From Candidatus Segatella papionis (GTDB lineage: Bacteria > Bacteroidota > Bacteroidia > Bacteroidales > Bacteroidaceae), in the NCBI GenBank assembly GCA_002297965.1, contig DBLF01000085.1, forward strand, positions 4,998 through 16,020: DNA of 11,023 nt, given 5' to 3'. Position numbers and translations under genes: made by a program. Position 1 is the first letter of the stretch. Each line of letters starts with the position of its first letter. The notes under the pieces were generated by a model. The model searched no databases. It was not told the origin of the DNA and worked only from the letters and a program-made list of their open reading frames with translations. This document shows, piece by piece, positions 1 to 7,987 of this stretch.

Positions 1-54
1 TTCATTATCTAGTTATAAGTATCCTTTCCTCACGGCAAGAATACTTTCCTCTAT

Positions 55-3000
55 TTACTTCTTTGCTTTGATGACAAAGCTAAAGCATCTGTCCTGATAG
101 TGCATGCGATATTTCTCCATAGGTTTGGACATCCAACTATCGATGCATCCCAAACCATATTGGCGCTGCTGGATATGAAGCTCCACGAGCCCTCTATCTA
201 CCAAGTCGCCGCTATGCTGTCCCCAAGCATGCTCCTTCTCATCGCCTGCATCCAAGTCTTCGATAGGATAAGGGATGGCACTACACTCCATAGGGGCATA
301 GCCTTCGAAGGTGAGCCCCTTACCAGTGGTAGGATTGAAAATGGAGAAATAGCGAATGTCGGTATGGTTGCCACTCTCCTGCGGACGAATATATGGATAA
401 TACTCATTCTTCACATCCGACTCATACTTGCCGATGAAGGCAGACGAGTGTCGATCGATGTAATTCTCCTCAGGTCCCCTGCCGTAATACTCCAGCTTAG
501 AGTAACTGGCTGGCATCTGCAACTTCAAGCCATAGCGGAACAAGTCGGCTACTTTCGCCTCCTTGTCGGTGGTCATCTTCTGTGTAACTGCCACTTCGCC
601 AGCCGCATTGATGCGGTAACGTAGCTCCAAGGAAGCCTTTACATCGGGCATATCGAAGTTGGCTACAATCACCACACTGTCCTTACCCACGTGCTTGTCG
701 AATGATTTCAAGTTCATCACGGGTGCCTTCCAAACCTTCATTTCCTTCTGCAAGGAAGCTCCATAGTCATTGTCGGTAGGAGCACGCCAGAACTCCGGCT
801 GAATGCTCTTGCGAAACTTGAGCATTGGCTCGCCATCCACATCGAGATAGTCTATCAAACCATCCTTCTTGCCAATGGTAGCAGTCATCCTGCCGGCTGA
901 AACCTTCACGTAGCTATTGGTCTCCTCTACTTCTATATTGCCTGAGGGTTGTGTATTGTCAGTTCTTTGTGTATTGTCAGTTCTTTGTGTATTGACAGTT
1001 CTTTGTATTTTGTCTGATTTTGAGGAATCGACCTTGTCAAACTGATAGTCCTTGATGGCAAACTGCTGACGTGCCACCACTTGTCCTTCATCTATCAATG
1101 GCTCACTGCCATCGCTAGCGAACTCAAACTTGATAAGAATCTCAGCGTTTTCATTTTCCTTGACAACCTTGGCTATCAAATTCCTCAAGACCTCACTTCT
1201 CACGAGCTTGGTCTCTTGTGGAGCTATTCCCTTAATGTCCAGCCAATTTGCCGCAGCTGTATCCACACCATTCACGGAAATGACAGCCCGGAGCGACAAA
1301 TCGTCTATATTCTTGAAGAAGTTCTCATTGTACACTTTGAAGGCTCCTTCTTCCGCATCAAAGTCCTTGATCCACACATTCTGATGATAGTACTGGATCT
1401 CATAGGCATGAGGATTCAGGCGACGGTCTGGCGAAACGATTCCATTGCAGTTGAAGTTGTAATCGCTGGCAGGATAGCGACCATAGTCGCCTCCGTAAGT
1501 AAAAATTTCCTTGCCAGTAATCGGACTCTTGTCGCGCAGACCTTGGTCCACGAAGTCCCAGATGTATCCACCCTGATACTTAGGATACTTGCGAATCAAG
1601 TCCCAGTACTCCTTGAATCCGCCCTCAGAGTTACCCATCGCATGGGCATACTCACACTGGATGTACGGCTTGGTGCCATCACTCTTGCAATATTTCTCAC
1701 TCTCCTCGTAGTCGATGTACATCGGACAATAGATGTCAGTCTTGCTATCATATCCTCCTCGCTCATACTGCACAGGGCGGGTCTTGTCGTAGGCTTTCAC
1801 CCAATCGTATGCCTTCTCGAAGTTGATGCCGTAGCCCGACTCGTTGCCCAAGCTCCATACGATGATGGAAGGGTGATTGATGAAAGTCTTCACGTTGCCC
1901 TCGTTGCGCTCAATGTGAGTCTGCAGATACTCAGGGAACTTGGAGAGCGACTTCTCTCCATACCCCATACCATGCGACTCTAGGTTAGCCTCAGCCGTGA
2001 GATACAATCCGTATTCATCGCAAAGGTCGTACCAACGAGGATCATCAGGATAGTGACAAGTGCGCACAGCGTTGATATTCAACTGCTTCATAATCTTGAT
2101 GTCCTGTATCATCCGTTCCACACTGACCACATATCCCCCATCAGGGTCCATCTCGTGGCGGTCGGCACCCTTAATCAAGATAGGTTTGCCATTCACCAAG
2201 AGCTGTGCATTCTTGATTTCCACACTGCGGAAACCCACCTTTTGCGGAATCACTTCCGATACACCCTGCTCATTTTTCAGCGTAATGTAAGCTTTATATA
2301 AATAAGGAGTCTCTGCCGTCCAAGCTTTCACCCCGGGCACCTTGATGATTCCCTGTGTGCCAGTGGCTGTGGCTATCTGCTTGCCCCCCTTATCGCAAAG
2401 CGAGATAAACACATCAGAGTTACCACCCTTTAGGGAAACCTGATAACTCAAGACTCCATCTTGGTAGTTGTTCTCCAATGCAGCATCCAATCGGATGTCG
2501 GCAGCATGAAGCTTGGGGCGAGCATAGAGATAAACCTCTCGGGCGATGCCCGTGAGTCGCCAGAAATCTTGATCCTCAAAATAAGAACCATCGCACCAAC
2601 GCATCACCTGCATGGCTATCAAGTTCTTGCCAGGCTTCAGATACTTCGAGATATTGAACTCGGCAGCCACCTTGCTGTCCTCGCTGTAGCCCACATACTT
2701 TCCGTTCACCCAGAGGGTCAGATTGCTAGTGGCTGAGCCTACATGGAAATACACTTCCTTGCCCTTCCAATCCTTGGGGAGTTCGAAAGTGCGACGATAA
2801 GAGCCTGTGTAATTGTTAATCTCGCTGATATAAGGTGGCTTCGGGTCAAACTGGGTGGCCCAAGCATAACCAATATTCTTATAGGTAGCATCGCCATAGC
2901 CATTCAACTCAAACAAGCCAGGCACCGGGAAGTCTTTCCACTTCGAGTCATCATAGTTTGCCTTGAAGAAGTTGAGCGGACGCTTGTTGTAGTCCTTCAC

Positions 3001-3234
3001 AAAATTGAACTTCCACATGCCTTCCATCGAAAGATAATAGGCAGACTGCTTCTTGTCGAAACTTTGCGCCTTGCCCAAGCTTTCGTATGCGAAGAATGAG
3101 GCACGACGAGGCTCTCGGTTCTGCTGATTGATATCCACATTGTGCCAGCGAGACTCATTTTGCGCCGCCACACCCTGACTCAGTGAAAGCAAGGCCAGGC
3201 TCAGCGATATATTGACGAACGTTTTGATATTCAT
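55..3234 (-). CDS. Secreted LacZ-type GH2 beta-galactosidase
   Basis: Predicted to hydrolyse terminal beta-linked galactose in the periplasm. The 1059-aa protein has a signal peptide ending about VAA|QN (residues 24/25), with no lipobox cysteine. It has the full LacZ plan: sugar-binding jelly-roll (about 45-240), Ig-like domain (about 240-340), TIM barrel (about 340-625), a second Ig-like domain (about 625-735) and a large C-terminal beta-sandwich (about 770-1055). Visible active-site residues are acid/base E465 in SLGNESGYG and nucleophile E528 in IQCEYAHAMGNS. Metal ligands equivalent to LacZ E416/H418 are E419/H421 in ANLESHGM, and D186 in GYSEDSK matches LacZ D201. Length is close to E. 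coli LacZ (about 1023 aa) plus the signal peptide and a repeat-bearing linker (residues 744-761). It is last in the minus-strand run, 148 bp after the GH20 gene, with no consensus promoter between them. Natural substrate is inferred from neighbours; lactose or LacNAc are both possible. Confidence 0.95.
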   Translation of the reverse strand: MNIKTFVNISLSLALLSLSQGVAAQNESRWHNVDINQQNREPRRASFFAYESLGKAQSFDKKQSAYYLSMEGMWKFNFVKDYNKRPLNFFKANYDDSKWKDFPVPGLFELNGYGDATYKNIGYAWATQFDPKPPYISEINNYTGSYRRTFELPKDWKGKEVYFHVGSATSNLTLWVNGKYVGYSEDSKVAAEFNISKYLKPGKNLIAMQVMRWCDGSYFEDQDFWRLTGIAREVYLYARPKLHAADIRLDAALENNYQDGVLSYQVSLKGGNSDVFISLCDKGGKQIATATGTQGIIKVPGVKAWTAETPYLYKAYITLKNEQGVSEVIPQKVGFRSVEIKNAQLLVNGKPILIKGADRHEMDPDGGYVVSVERMIQDIKIMKQLNINAVRTCHYPDDPRWYDLCDEYGLYLTAEANLESHGMGYGEKSLSKFPEYLQTHIERNEGNVKTFINHPSIIVWSLGNESGYGINFEKAYDWVKAYDKTRPVQYERGGYDSKTDIYCPMYIDYEESEKYCKSDGTKPYIQCEYAHAMGNSEGGFKEYWDLIRKYPKYQGGYIWDFVDQGLRDKSPITGKEIFTYGGDYGRYPASDYNFNCNGIVSPDRRLNPHAYEIQYYHQNVWIKDFDAEEGAFKVYNENFFKNIDDLSLRAVISVNGVDTAAANWLDIKGIAPQETKLVRSEVLRNLIAKVVKENENAEILIKFEFASDGSEPLIDEGQVVARQQFAIKDYQFDKVDSSKSDKIQRTVNTQRTDNTQRTDNTQPSGNIEVEETNSYVKVSAGRMTATIGKKDGLIDYLDVDGEPMLKFRKSIQPEFWRAPTDNDYGASLQKEMKVWKAPVMNLKSFDKHVGKDSVVIVANFDMPDVKASLELRYRINAAGEVAVTQKMTTDKEAKVADLFRYGLKLQMPASYSKLEYYGRGPEENYIDRHSSAFIGKYESDVKNEYYPYIRPQESGNHTDIRYFSIFNPTTGKGLTFEGYAPMECSAIPYPIEDLDAGDEKEHAWGQHSGDLVDRGLVELHIQQRQYGLGCIDSWMSKPMEKYRMHYQDRCFSFVIKAKK
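950..1003 (-). repeat. Three in-frame 18-bp tandem repeats in the GH2 linker
   Basis: Three consecutive 18-bp units (plus-strand TGTGTATTGTCAGTTCTT; the third has GACA for GTCA) encode the hexapeptides QRTVNT, QRTDNT and QRTDNT (residues 744-761), followed by a decayed QPSGN. They sit in the linker between the second Ig-like domain and the C-terminal beta-sandwich. A unit length divisible by three lets copy number change without breaking the frame. Confidence 0.9.
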
Positions 3235-3291
3235 AACTACAAATCATATTATACGGTTACTATTACGGAAATATTTTATCCGAAAACACTT

Positions 3292-3383
3292 TATCTAAAG
3301 GATACTTCTAATATTCTGAAAATACTTCTATCTAAAGGATACTTCCAATATTCTGAAAATACTTCCTATCTAAGGAATGCTTC
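3292..3383. repeat. 37-bp tandem repeats between the GH20 and GH2 genes
   Basis: Two 37-bp copies (3292-3328 and 3329-3365) differ at one base, and a degenerate third partial copy (3367-3383) reaches into the stop codon of the GH20 gene. Each full unit holds the heptamer ATACTTC twice, so it recurs at 3302, 3322, 3339 and 3359, with ATGCTTC at 3377; the spacing is 17-20 bp. The repeat fills more than half of the 148-bp gap. No TAnnTTTG promoter is visible in the gap on the minus strand. Role unknown. Confidence 0.85.
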
Positions 3384-5749
3384 TATCGCTCGTTTTCTAT
3401 GTGGAAAAACTGCGATTTATCCACAGCTTGAAATTTCTGCTGGGTATCCTTGCGCATATCTATCGAGAGATTGTTCCACCAAGCTGGCCATCCACCGATG
3501 ATATTGGCAAGGAAGACTACCTTTACAGGATGCAATCCCTTGGCAAGCGCCACCGAAGTATCGTGCAAGGTACTTGCCTTCACATCAATTCCATTGTCTA
3601 TCAAGAGCTTGTTGTCGATCCAAACCTGGTCTAGACGAGAAGAAATATAATAGACCCCATCCTCTGGCACATTGATGTAGCCTTCGGCCACCGCTGCATA
3701 ATTATGGATGCCGCGCAAGGTTGCCGCATCATCCTCTTGCTTGATTTTCATCTCGTTCAAGTCACTGATATGGGCATATTGCCAAACGGAATCCGTCCAG
3801 TTCAAATCATCTACCTTCAAGAAATTGCCTCTTACTCGTGCCATGCACAACCCTGACTGCACAGCCGATGTAGTGGCGATGTGAGCGGCAGGCGCATAAT
3901 CTTGTCTCTCCACGTTGACTGTCCTCACTCTGCTCATCTTGCCAGAAGGCAGCAGGGTAGCAATTTTGATTATCGTGTTACCGCTTACCTTGAGAGGTTC
4001 TGTATAGACAGAGGAAGAAGGGCGAGGCATCGTTCCATCCAAGGTATAAACCATCTTCATCGGTCGAGAAGTTTGGAAGGTCACCGTAGTGTCTTTAGTA
4101 ATAACCACCTTGTCGCAAGAACCATAAGGCTGCTCAGGCAGTGGGATGTGATAACGCACGTTGCGCTCATCCAAGCGTACACAGTTGGCATCCACTCGGC
4201 GGCAGAAGTCCTTGAAATTCTTTCTGTCGAGCGGTGACCAAGCTATCTCTGCGAGAGCCAAGGCGCGAGGAAACATCTGGTACTCACGCTTTGCCTCGGA
4301 ATACATATACTCCGACCAGTTGTTGCACTGCACACCTAGGATATGCTGGCTCAATCCCAGAGTCTTGATGGTGTCAGGCATCGGATTATAACTATAAGTC
4401 TGCTCCAAATAAACAGGCGAGCTAGGTATCGTGACAGGTTCTATCTTCCTGTCTCCCTGATAATAATCCAGATAGAGTCCTCCGCCCCAAGCTGGTGTCA
4501 TGATGACATCGTGCTTCTGCAGGGCAGCCGCAATGCCGCCGTCAGTTCCTCTCCACGACATCACCGTGGCATCTGGACTCAGACCACCCTCCAAGATTTC
4601 GTCCCATCCGATAATTTTCTTGCCAAACTTTGCCAAAACCTTCTCCATACGACCGATGACATAACTCTGCAGTCTTTCCTCTGCCGTATGCTTCCCGTCA
4701 GCTTGCAAGCCTTCGTCCTGGATGCGCTTTTGGCAAGCAGGGCAATTCTTCCAGCTCGTCTTAGGGCACTCGTCGCCACCTATATGGAAATACTTACCAG
4801 GAAACAGCGGAGCCATCTCGCTGAACACATCCTCCAAGAATCGGAACATATTCTCCTTGCCTGGGCACATCACGATGTCCTCGATGCCCCACACGCTTCT
4901 CGGCGTCCACTGTTCTCCCTTGCAAGAAAGCTCGGGATAGGCTGCGATAGCCGCCATCATGTGTCCAGGAATATCCACCTCTGGAATTACCGTGATGTAT
5001 CGCTTGGCAGCATAATCCACGATGTCCTTGATTTCCTCCTGTGTGTAGAAGCCACCATAGGTGGAACCATCACCTTCTGTGCGGAAGGCACCCACGGAAG
5101 TAAGCTTAGGGTATTTCTTGATTTCGATGCGCCAGCCTTGGTCCTCAGTAAGATGAAAGTGCATGGTGTTAATCTTGAACATCGACATAATGTCCAATTG
5201 CTTCTTTACATCCTCCACCGTCATGAAGTGGCGGCAAGGATCCACGTGGAATCCACGATAACCGAAACGAGGGGCATCCTCGATGTCGCAGCACTGCGCC
5301 ACCCATTTCACCCCGCTCACCTTGGTAGGACTTTCCACTTCGGCTGGCAGCAACTGCATAAAACTTTGCATTCCATAAAACGCGCCCTTGCCTGTCCTAG
5401 CCTGGATAATTACGCTCTTGGAAGACACTTTTAGGCGATAACCTTCATCTGCCATCTGTAGGGATGGAGAAATCCGAATGGCGATGTTTCCCTTCTTGTT
5501 GCTCACCCCTACGGAAAACCCCGTGGAAGCTTTCAATTTGCCGGCGAGATATTGCGCGATATTCTTGCCCTCGGATGTTTGGTAAGAGACCACTACTTTA
5601 GACGGCAAAACAAACTCTCCTTTCAGACATTGCGTCTTTACGGGCACAGGGATGATGTTTATGTCGGCAGCCTTGGCTGATGCCGGAAAGCTTCCCAACA
5701 GGGTGACCTGAGCTAAAAATGCGATGATGATTCTGCTGATTTTCTTCAT
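3383..5749 (-). CDS. Secreted GH20 beta-N-acetylhexosaminidase with PA14-like C-terminus
   Basis: Predicted to release terminal beta-linked GlcNAc or GalNAc in the periplasm by the substrate-assisted GH20 mechanism. The 788-aa protein starts with a signal peptide (cleavage about AKA|AD, residues 27/28). Next come a GH20b-type N-terminal domain (about 30-155) and a TIM barrel (about 160-505). The catalytic Asp-Glu pair is D326-E327 in FHIGGDECPK; W398 in MSWRG and the RGFHVDPCRHF and HFHLTEDQGWR segments are also typical of the family. After the barrel lie a chitobiase C-terminal-like beta domain (about 545-615, with YTLDGTMPRPSS) and a PA14-like domain (about 635-765, with EDGVYYISS...DQVWIDNKLLIDN), probably for glycan binding. 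The ATG at 5749 immediately follows three 8-bp repeats and has no Shine-Dalgarno sequence. A strong hairpin separates it from the upstream NagB/PIG-L gene. GlcNAc specificity is inferred, not shown. Confidence 0.95.
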   Translation of the reverse strand: MKKISRIIIAFLAQVTLLGSFPASAKAADINIIPVPVKTQCLKGEFVLPSKVVVSYQTSEGKNIAQYLAGKLKASTGFSVGVSNKKGNIAIRISPSLQMADEGYRLKVSSKSVIIQARTGKGAFYGMQSFMQLLPAEVESPTKVSGVKWVAQCCDIEDAPRFGYRGFHVDPCRHFMTVEDVKKQLDIMSMFKINTMHFHLTEDQGWRIEIKKYPKLTSVGAFRTEGDGSTYGGFYTQEEIKDIVDYAAKRYITVIPEVDIPGHMMAAIAAYPELSCKGEQWTPRSVWGIEDIVMCPGKENMFRFLEDVFSEMAPLFPGKYFHIGGDECPKTSWKNCPACQKRIQDEGLQADGKHTAEERLQSYVIGRMEKVLAKFGKKIIGWDEILEGGLSPDATVMSWRGTDGGIAAALQKHDVIMTPAWGGGLYLDYYQGDRKIEPVTIPSSPVYLEQTYSYNPMPDTIKTLGLSQHILGVQCNNWSEYMYSEAKREYQMFPRALALAEIAWSPLDRKNFKDFCRRVDANCVRLDERNVRYHIPLPEQPYGSCDKVVITKDTTVTFQTSRPMKMVYTLDGTMPRPSSSVYTEPLKVSGNTIIKIATLLPSGKMSRVRTVNVERQDYAPAAHIATTSAVQSGLCMARVRGNFLKVDDLNWTDSVWQYAHISDLNEMKIKQEDDAATLRGIHNYAAVAEGYINVPEDGVYYISSRLDQVWIDNKLLIDNGIDVKASTLHDTSVALAKGLHPVKVVFLANIIGGWPAWWNNLSIDMRKDTQQKFQAVDKSQFFHIENER

Positions 5750-5773
5750 ACGGTTAAACGCTTAAACGGTTAA
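5750..5773 (-). repeat. Three 8-bp tandem repeats abutting the GH20 start codon
   Basis: Read on the minus strand, the 24 bases directly before the ATG are units TTAACCGT, TTAAGCGT and TTAACCGT, with one mismatch in the middle unit. They occupy the ribosome-loading region of the GH20 mRNA. Each unit contains TTAA, and no purine-rich ribosome binding site is present. Confidence 0.85.
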
Positions 5774-5802
5774 GATGTTGTTGATGATTGGTTTATAAAC
5801 TT

Positions 5803-5852
5803 AAAAGCCTTGCATACTGATACGCCGAGAATGCAGAGTATGCAAGGCTTTT
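5803..5852 (-). terminator. Strong inverted repeat, candidate terminator after the NagB/PIG-L gene
   Basis: A perfect 16-bp inverted repeat (AAAAGCCTTGCATACT at 5803-5818 and its complement at 5837-5852) encloses an 18-nt loop. It lies 40 bp past the NagB/PIG-L stop codon and 53 bp before the GH20 start. The T tract is TTTT within the 3' arm on the minus strand and five T on the plus strand, so it could act in either direction. No consensus promoter is visible between it and the GH20 gene, so partial termination or an mRNA processing/stability role is as likely as a full stop. Confidence 0.7.
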
Positions 5853-5865
5853 TAAAAGTATCTTA

Positions 5866-5884
5866 AAGTCGCTTTGAGCGACTT
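5866..5884 (-). other. Small stem-loop just past the NagB/PIG-L stop codon
   Basis: AAGTCGC (5866-5872) and GCGACTT (5878-5884) form a perfect 7-bp stem with a 5-nt loop, 8 bp after the stop codon. It precedes the larger hairpin at 5803-5852 on the transcript. It is partly a by-product of the 10-bp repeats in the same place. Confidence 0.5.
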
Positions 5885-5906
5885 AGAGCAGCTTAGAGTG
5901 GCTTGT
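5867..5906. repeat. Imperfect 10-bp tandem repeats across the NagB/PIG-L stop codon
   Basis: Four successive 10-bp units on the plus strand are AGTCGCTTTG, AGCGACTTAG, AGCAGCTTAG and AGTGGCTTGT. They share the pattern AGnnnCTT with phase kept exactly. They cover the last codons of the gene (Y-K-P-L-stop) and the first bases after it; the TAA stop at 5893-5895 is inside the third unit. Confidence 0.6.
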
Positions 5907-7884
5907 ATTCCACGAAAGCCTCCATTGCCTCGTAGCAAGCCAAGCCCAAATTGTCGTAGAGCTTTGCCGTGGCACGGTTACGGTCTTCCGCTCTCTGCCA
6001 GAACAATCGCTCGTCGTTGCCCAAGAAAGGAGCACTCTCCATCTGCGACTGATGCTTGAGGATGGAGTTGCGCTTTGCTCTCAACTCCTCTGGACTCAAT
6101 GGCACGCACATCTCGATGTTTTCGATTTCCCACTCTGCCCAAGCGCCACGATACATCCAGATGCGGCAATCCTTGAGCCATTCCGCACCAGCTTCCTTCT
6201 CCAAGTCGATGGCGGCAAGCACGGCATCGGTACACTTCTTGTGGGTGCCATGAGGGTCGGCAAGGTCGCCAGCCACATAAATCTGATGAGGCTTCACCTC
6301 CTGTAGCAAGGCTCTCACGATGTCCACATCTTTCTCTGTCATAGGCAACTTCTCTATCTTTCCACTCTCATAGAAAGGCAAGTCGAGGAAGTGTACGTGG
6401 TCCAGAGGAATCTGGTTATAGGTACAAGCGGTGCGAGCCTCTCCACGACGTATCAAGCCCTTGATGGTCAAGATGTCTCTGGTGTCAAAGTCGCTCTCCT
6501 TCTTATTGGCGAAGAAATGCTTGATTTCCTTGTATTTATTGGAGATAACGCTATCCTTGGAATCTGCGAAAATCTGGTTGAAGCCATTGATGAAGTGCAT
6601 GAATCTCGTTACTTCCTCATCACCCACAGCGATATTTCCTGAAGTCTCGTAAGCCACGTGCAAGTCATGCTTCTGTTGAACCAGGCGGCGGATGGTGCCT
6701 CCCATGGAAATGACATCATCATCTGGGTGAGGAGAGAACACGATGACACGCTTAGGATATGGCTTGGAACGCTCAGGACGATAGGTGTCGTCGGCATTAG
6801 GCTTGCCACCAGGCCATCCGGTGATGGTATGCTGCAAATCGTTGAATATCTTGATGTTGGCATTGTAGGCAGAGCCGTAGAGTGCCAGAAGCTCGCTCAA
6901 TCCGTTCTCATTATAATCCTTGTTGGTGAGCTTGAGGATAGGCTTGTTGATTTTCTGGCAAAGCCAAACCAGTGCAGAGCGAACCAACTTGTCTGTCCAT
7001 TGGCAAGAGGTAACGAGCCAAGGGTGCTCTATGCGAGTGAGGTGAGAGGCAGCGCTCAGGTCGAGCACTACATGAGCGTTCGGATGAGTCTGGAGGAAGG
7101 AAGCTGGCAAAGTGTCGGTAATGGAGCTTTCCACTACTTTTTGCATAATTTCCGCTTTTTCCTCGCCCCAAGCTGTAAGATAGATAGCCTTGGCAGAAAG
7201 CAGTGTGCCCACGCCCATCGTAAGAGAGCAAGGTGGGATGGCTTCCTTGGTCTTCTCGCTGTTCTCCATTTCCTCGCGAGAGGTGTTGCCTATCAAGATA
7301 AGACGGGTAACCGACTGGATGCTAGAGCCAGGCTCGTTGGCAGCGATGTTGCCAGAACGACCGATTCCGATAAGTGCCACGTCCAATCCTCCGAAAGTCT
7401 TGATGCGCTGCTCATACAGGCGGCAGCAATCTTGCACGGCCTCCTGTGCCACAAAGCCATCAAGAGAGAAAATGTTTTGCTCGGCCACATCCACATGGTC
7501 GAGGAAACGCTCTTTCAGCTGGTTGATGCAGCGGATGGTGCTGTCCTTCTGCAAAGGATAATATTCATAAGCATTGAATACTACTACATTACGGAAACTC
7601 AAAGCCTTTTCGTTGTAACGACGGATAAGCTCATCATACACGGCATTGAGCGAAGAACCTGTGCCCAAAGCCATCACATAGAACTTGCCTTCGTGCTGTG
7701 CGGCCTTGATTCCAGCCTCAATTCCATCGGCTACATGACTGGCACCTTCTGCCATAGAGGCAAAGATGTCTGTATGAATCTTCTCCATGCGAGAGATTTC
7801 AGAATATTCTACCGTCGTCTTTGGCTTGTAGAATTCAACGGGTACTTTGTTGAGTACGATTTGTGAACTAAGATTGAGTCTCAT
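5893..7884 (-). CDS. NagB-like domain fused to PIG-L/LmbE deacetylase
   Basis: A 663-aa cytoplasmic protein with no signal peptide. Residues about 25-315 match the glucosamine-6-phosphate deaminase fold: ALGTGSS (72-78), VVFNAYEYYPL (101-111), GIGRSGNIAANEPGSS (173-188), MGVGTLLSAK (223-232) and ASFLQTHPNAHVVLD (261-275). Against E. coli NagB the catalytic D72 is Y106, D141 is S177 and H143 is N179; only E148 (E184) remains, so deaminase activity is doubtful. Residues about 378-600 are a PIG-L/LmbE N-deacetylase with the metal motif HPDDD (H386, D388, D389) and a later DPHGTH (543-548), so the deacetylase looks intact. From memory, Bacteroides thetaiotaomicron has the same architecture annotated only as deaminase-like. 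It is first in the minus-strand run, opposite the ROK gene, with a promoter at 8007-8014 and a roughly 115-nt leader. A deacetylase acting on an amino sugar (or its phosphate), with the NagB fold as a binding or sensing module, is inference. Confidence 0.93.
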   Translation of the reverse strand: MRLNLSSQIVLNKVPVEFYKPKTTVEYSEISRMEKIHTDIFASMAEGASHVADGIEAGIKAAQHEGKFYVMALGTGSSLNAVYDELIRRYNEKALSFRNVVVFNAYEYYPLQKDSTIRCINQLKERFLDHVDVAEQNIFSLDGFVAQEAVQDCCRLYEQRIKTFGGLDVALIGIGRSGNIAANEPGSSIQSVTRLILIGNTSREEMENSEKTKEAIPPCSLTMGVGTLLSAKAIYLTAWGEEKAEIMQKVVESSITDTLPASFLQTHPNAHVVLDLSAASHLTRIEHPWLVTSCQWTDKLVRSALVWLCQKINKPILKLTNKDYNENGLSELLALYGSAYNANIKIFNDLQHTITGWPGGKPNADDTYRPERSKPYPKRVIVFSPHPDDDVISMGGTIRRLVQQKHDLHVAYETSGNIAVGDEEVTRFMHFINGFNQIFADSKDSVISNKYKEIKHFFANKKESDFDTRDILTIKGLIRRGEARTACTYNQIPLDHVHFLDLPFYESGKIEKLPMTEKDVDIVRALLQEVKPHQIYVAGDLADPHGTHKKCTDAVLAAIDLEKEAGAEWLKDCRIWMYRGAWAEWEIENIEMCVPLSPEELRAKRNSILKHQSQMESAPFLGNDERLFWQRAEDRNRATAKLYDNLGLACYEAMEAFVEYKPL

Positions 7885-7987
7885 AATTATAATATGTTAT
7901 ATAGAGTTTTTTAATGTTTATACAAACCTTCGTTGCTATTCTAGCTTCACCGCCATTCTAATATCTTTTAGTTACAGCGATAAACTT

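Noticed and set aside
1081..1983. Long plus-strand open frames opposite the minus-strand genes (also 4343-5434 and 6658-7866)
   Set aside because: Each is the antisense shadow of a well-supported enzyme gene; the translations show no recognisable domain and no start context or promoter.
3251..3259. Shared 9-mer TAACCGTAT (minus strand) upstream of both the GH2 gene and the GH20 gene (5748-5756)
   Set aside because: A single 9-base match between two AT-rich leaders is near chance expectation, and the second copy overlaps the start codon and an explained repeat.
3292..3383. Possible CRISPR-like array
   Set aside because: The 37-bp units are directly contiguous with no unique spacers, only two and a half copies exist, and no cas genes are present.
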